64,000 nt of DNA from Bradyrhizobium agreste (GTDB taxonomy: Bacteria; Pseudomonadota; Alphaproteobacteria; Rhizobiales; Xanthobacteraceae): positions 145,826 through 209,825 of the forward strand of contig NZ_JACCHP010000010.1 in the NCBI RefSeq assembly GCF_016031625.1, written 5' to 3'. The translations under genes and the position numbers were made by a program. Positions 62,474 through 64,000 of this stretch are shown in pieces. Every line of letters starts with the position of its first letter. Position 1 is the first letter of the stretch. The notes under the pieces were generated by a model that did not search any database, had not been told where the DNA came from, and was given only the letters and a program-made list of their open reading frames with translations.

Positions 62474-63469
62474 TCACTCATTGACGGCGTGGATCGCTTG
62501 TGTCGCTGCGGTCTCGCCGCGATCGAAGCCGATGCGTGCCTGCACCACGTAGAGCGGGCGGCGTTTCACCTCGGCATGGATGCGACCGACATAAAGTCCG
62601 ACGATGCCGGTCATCAGCATGTTGATGCCGCACAGCAGCGACACGACGACGATCGTCGAGGACCAGCCGGTGACGAGATGGCTGTCCTTGCTGAGCCACA
62701 ACACGACCACCCAGCCGCCGTAGAGCAGCGCAAGTCCGGAGACCGTCAGTCCGCACCAGATGGCGAGCCGCAACGGCAGATCGGAAAAGCCGAGCGCGGC
62801 GTTCACCGCGAGGCGGACCATCTTGAACAGCGGGTATTTGGTTTCGCCCGCGGCGCGCTCCAGGCGGTGGAAGGCGACCTCGGCCTGGCGGAAGCCGAGC
62901 CAGGCGATCATGCCGCGCACGAAGCGATCCTGTTCCGGCATCTGCTTGAGCGCGTCGAGCACCTTGCGATCGATCAGGCGGAAGTCGCCGACATCGGCGG
63001 GGATGCCGACGGAGGACATCCTGCCGAGCAGCCGGTAGAACAGATGCGCGGTCGCGCGCTTGAAGCGGCTTTCGCCCTCGCGCGACAGGCGGCGGGCGTG
63101 AACGATATCGTTGCCGTCCTTCCACTTCGCGATCAATTGCTCGATCACTTCGGGCGGATCCTGCAAGTCGGCATCCATGACGATGATGGCGTCGCCTTGC
63201 GCGGCGTCCATGCCGGCGGTGATGGCGATCTGATGGCCGAAATTGCGCGACAGGCCGATGTAGCGAAAGCGTGTGTCGCGAACGGCGAGCGCACGCAGCA
63301 CGATGGCGCTGGAATCGCTGCTGCCGTCGTCGACGAAGATCGCTTCCGCCGGCCCGTCGAGCTTGGACATGACCTGGTCGAGCCGGCGCAACAGCACCGG
63401 CAGCACGGCCTCCTCGTTGAACACGGGGATGACGAGGCTGTAGCGGATCGATCTGGAATTGGCCGCCAT
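62474..63469 (-). CDS. GT2 polyprenyl-phosphate glycosyltransferase (GtrB/DPM1-like)
   Basis: A 331-residue GT2 enzyme with SLVIPVFNEE start, VDDGSSDSSA, the DAD metal site in VMDADLQDPPE, and two C-terminal membrane helices (about 240-262 and 275-300). Family members charge undecaprenyl phosphate with a sugar at the inner membrane. The membrane-bound acceptor could be used by the nearby GT-C-like protein. Confidence 0.93.
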   Translation of the reverse strand: MAANSRSIRYSLVIPVFNEEAVLPVLLRRLDQVMSKLDGPAEAIFVDDGSSDSSAIVLRALAVRDTRFRYIGLSRNFGHQIAITAGMDAAQGDAIIVMDADLQDPPEVIEQLIAKWKDGNDIVHARRLSREGESRFKRATAHLFYRLLGRMSSVGIPADVGDFRLIDRKVLDALKQMPEQDRFVRGMIAWLGFRQAEVAFHRLERAAGETKYPLFKMVRLAVNAALGFSDLPLRLAIWCGLTVSGLALLYGGWVVVLWLSKDSHLVTGWSSTIVVVSLLCGINMLMTGIVGLYVGRIHAEVKRRPLYVVQARIGFDRGETAATQAIHAVNE

Positions 63470-64000
63470 GCGAAGGAGTCCGGCTGGTTGTCAGGGGCGG
63501 AAGTCTATGACCAGTTGGTTAAGGTCGCCTTGCCGCAACCGTTAAGGGTCTACGACCCGCGATATTGAGGAGGAAACCGCTGGGCTATCGGGCATTTGAG
63601 AGCTATTCGCCCTGCGGCCATCCTTCGAGACGCCCGCTTGGGCGGGCTCCTCAGGATGAGGATCGAGTGCGTGGCTGGAGTTTCAAAGGGCGCTGACGTC
63701 GATTAGCCTCATCCTTGTATGGGGAGTGAGTTGTCAAGAGAGCATTGTTTGTTGGCGGCGGTCTTGGGCGCCGAGGCGAGGCACGGTCAAGACTGGCCGC
63801 AGGCCACCGCCGGAGGCGGCGCGTTAGCGGCCTTGACCGCGACGAGCTCGGCGCCACAATGGAGCGTTCGCAACATGCGCATCGGCGCTGGCAGGCGGGA
63901 CGTGATGCGAGGCCTGGGCCGTGAACGACAATGCGGCAGGACCGCATCACCTTGTATCCGGTCGGGCACGCGGCCCGGTACCCTGATCTTTCATGCACGG
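63470..64000. other. gene-poor right end
   Basis: 531 bp without a supported gene. It contains a repeat at 63618-63661 and GC-rich inverted segments around 63800-63850 (GCCACCGCCGGAGGCGGC). Open frames here are short and rich in Arg/Pro, typical of codon shadows. A truncated feature continuing past the window cannot be excluded. Confidence 0.5.
63618..63661. repeat. interspersed repeat (CCATCCTTCGAGACGCCCGC type)
   Basis: CCATCCTTCGAGACGCCCGC and GCGGGCTCCTCAGGATGAGG form an imperfect hairpin around a 4-nt centre; a dispersed element typical of Bradyrhizobium-type genomes. Confidence 0.8.

Overview
The window looks like a chromosomal segment of a GC-rich alphaproteobacterium, most likely Bradyrhizobium or a close relative. 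The evidence is the uniformly high-GC codon usage, the linkage of yebC-ruvCAB-ybgC with tolQRAB-pal-cpoB-tilS-ftsH, and many copies of palindromic interspersed repeats of the kind common in Bradyrhizobium genomes. I saw no rRNA, tRNA, CRISPR array, transposase, integrase or phage gene.

Layout. (1) 0-5.0 kb: yebC, ruvC, ruvA, ruvB, a metallophosphoesterase and ybgC, with repeats between yebC, ruvC and ruvA. (2) 5.1-7.5 kb: small genes, a glutamine amidotransferase-like gene and an OccR-like LysR regulator. (3) 7.8-16 kb: a polyamine/opine-type ABC transporter (4 genes) in line with an opine/D-hydroxyproline dehydrogenase-like set (beta, [2Fe-2S] gamma, alpha, second beta) and a RidA protein. 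(4) 16.4-26.4 kb: NCS2 nucleobase permease, SDR, sirtuin, ATP-dependent hydantoinase A/B and a TRAP transporter. (5) 26.7-29.6 kb: a xoxF-G-J-like operon (PQQ dehydrogenase, cytochrome c, periplasmic binding protein). (6) 29.9-34.4 kb: GST/TetR divergent pair, chemoreceptor, hydroxyacid dehydrogenase. (7) 34.5-40.7 kb: an ECF42-type sigma factor with DGPF/YciI, SRPBCC and VOC genes. Three copies of one promoter pattern (TGTCGGC-N16-CGTCTT) lie in front of its three transcription units. (8) 40.8-45.8 kb: TetR and a DUF2852 gene sharing an operator, tiny membrane ORFs, acyl-CoA desaturase, serine acetyltransferase, DUF2231. (9) 46.2-58.8 kb: tolQRAB, then a GGDEF-EAL protein and a FeeM-like N-acyl amino acid synthase, then pal, cpoB, tilS, ftsH. 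(10) 59-64 kb: alpha/beta hydrolase, GT-C-like membrane protein, methyltransferase and polyprenyl-type glycosyltransferase, then a repeat-bearing gene-poor end.

How the parts fit. The two ends look like one ancestral housekeeping block (Holliday junction resolution plus the Tol-Pal envelope system). About 41 kb of accessory catabolic and regulatory genes separates ybgC from tolQ. A second, smaller interruption (c-di-GMP enzyme plus FeeM-like synthase) separates tolB from pal. The accessory genes form self-contained uptake-plus-oxidation modules with local regulators whose operators can be read in the DNA.

The most striking signals are the three-promoter ECF42 regulon, the divergent quinoprotein operon with a lanthanide-type extra aspartate, the signalling pair inside tol-pal, the duplicated-beta amine dehydrogenase, and the paired 19-bp TetR operators. 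All family assignments come from reading sequences and recalled family knowledge; no database search was run.
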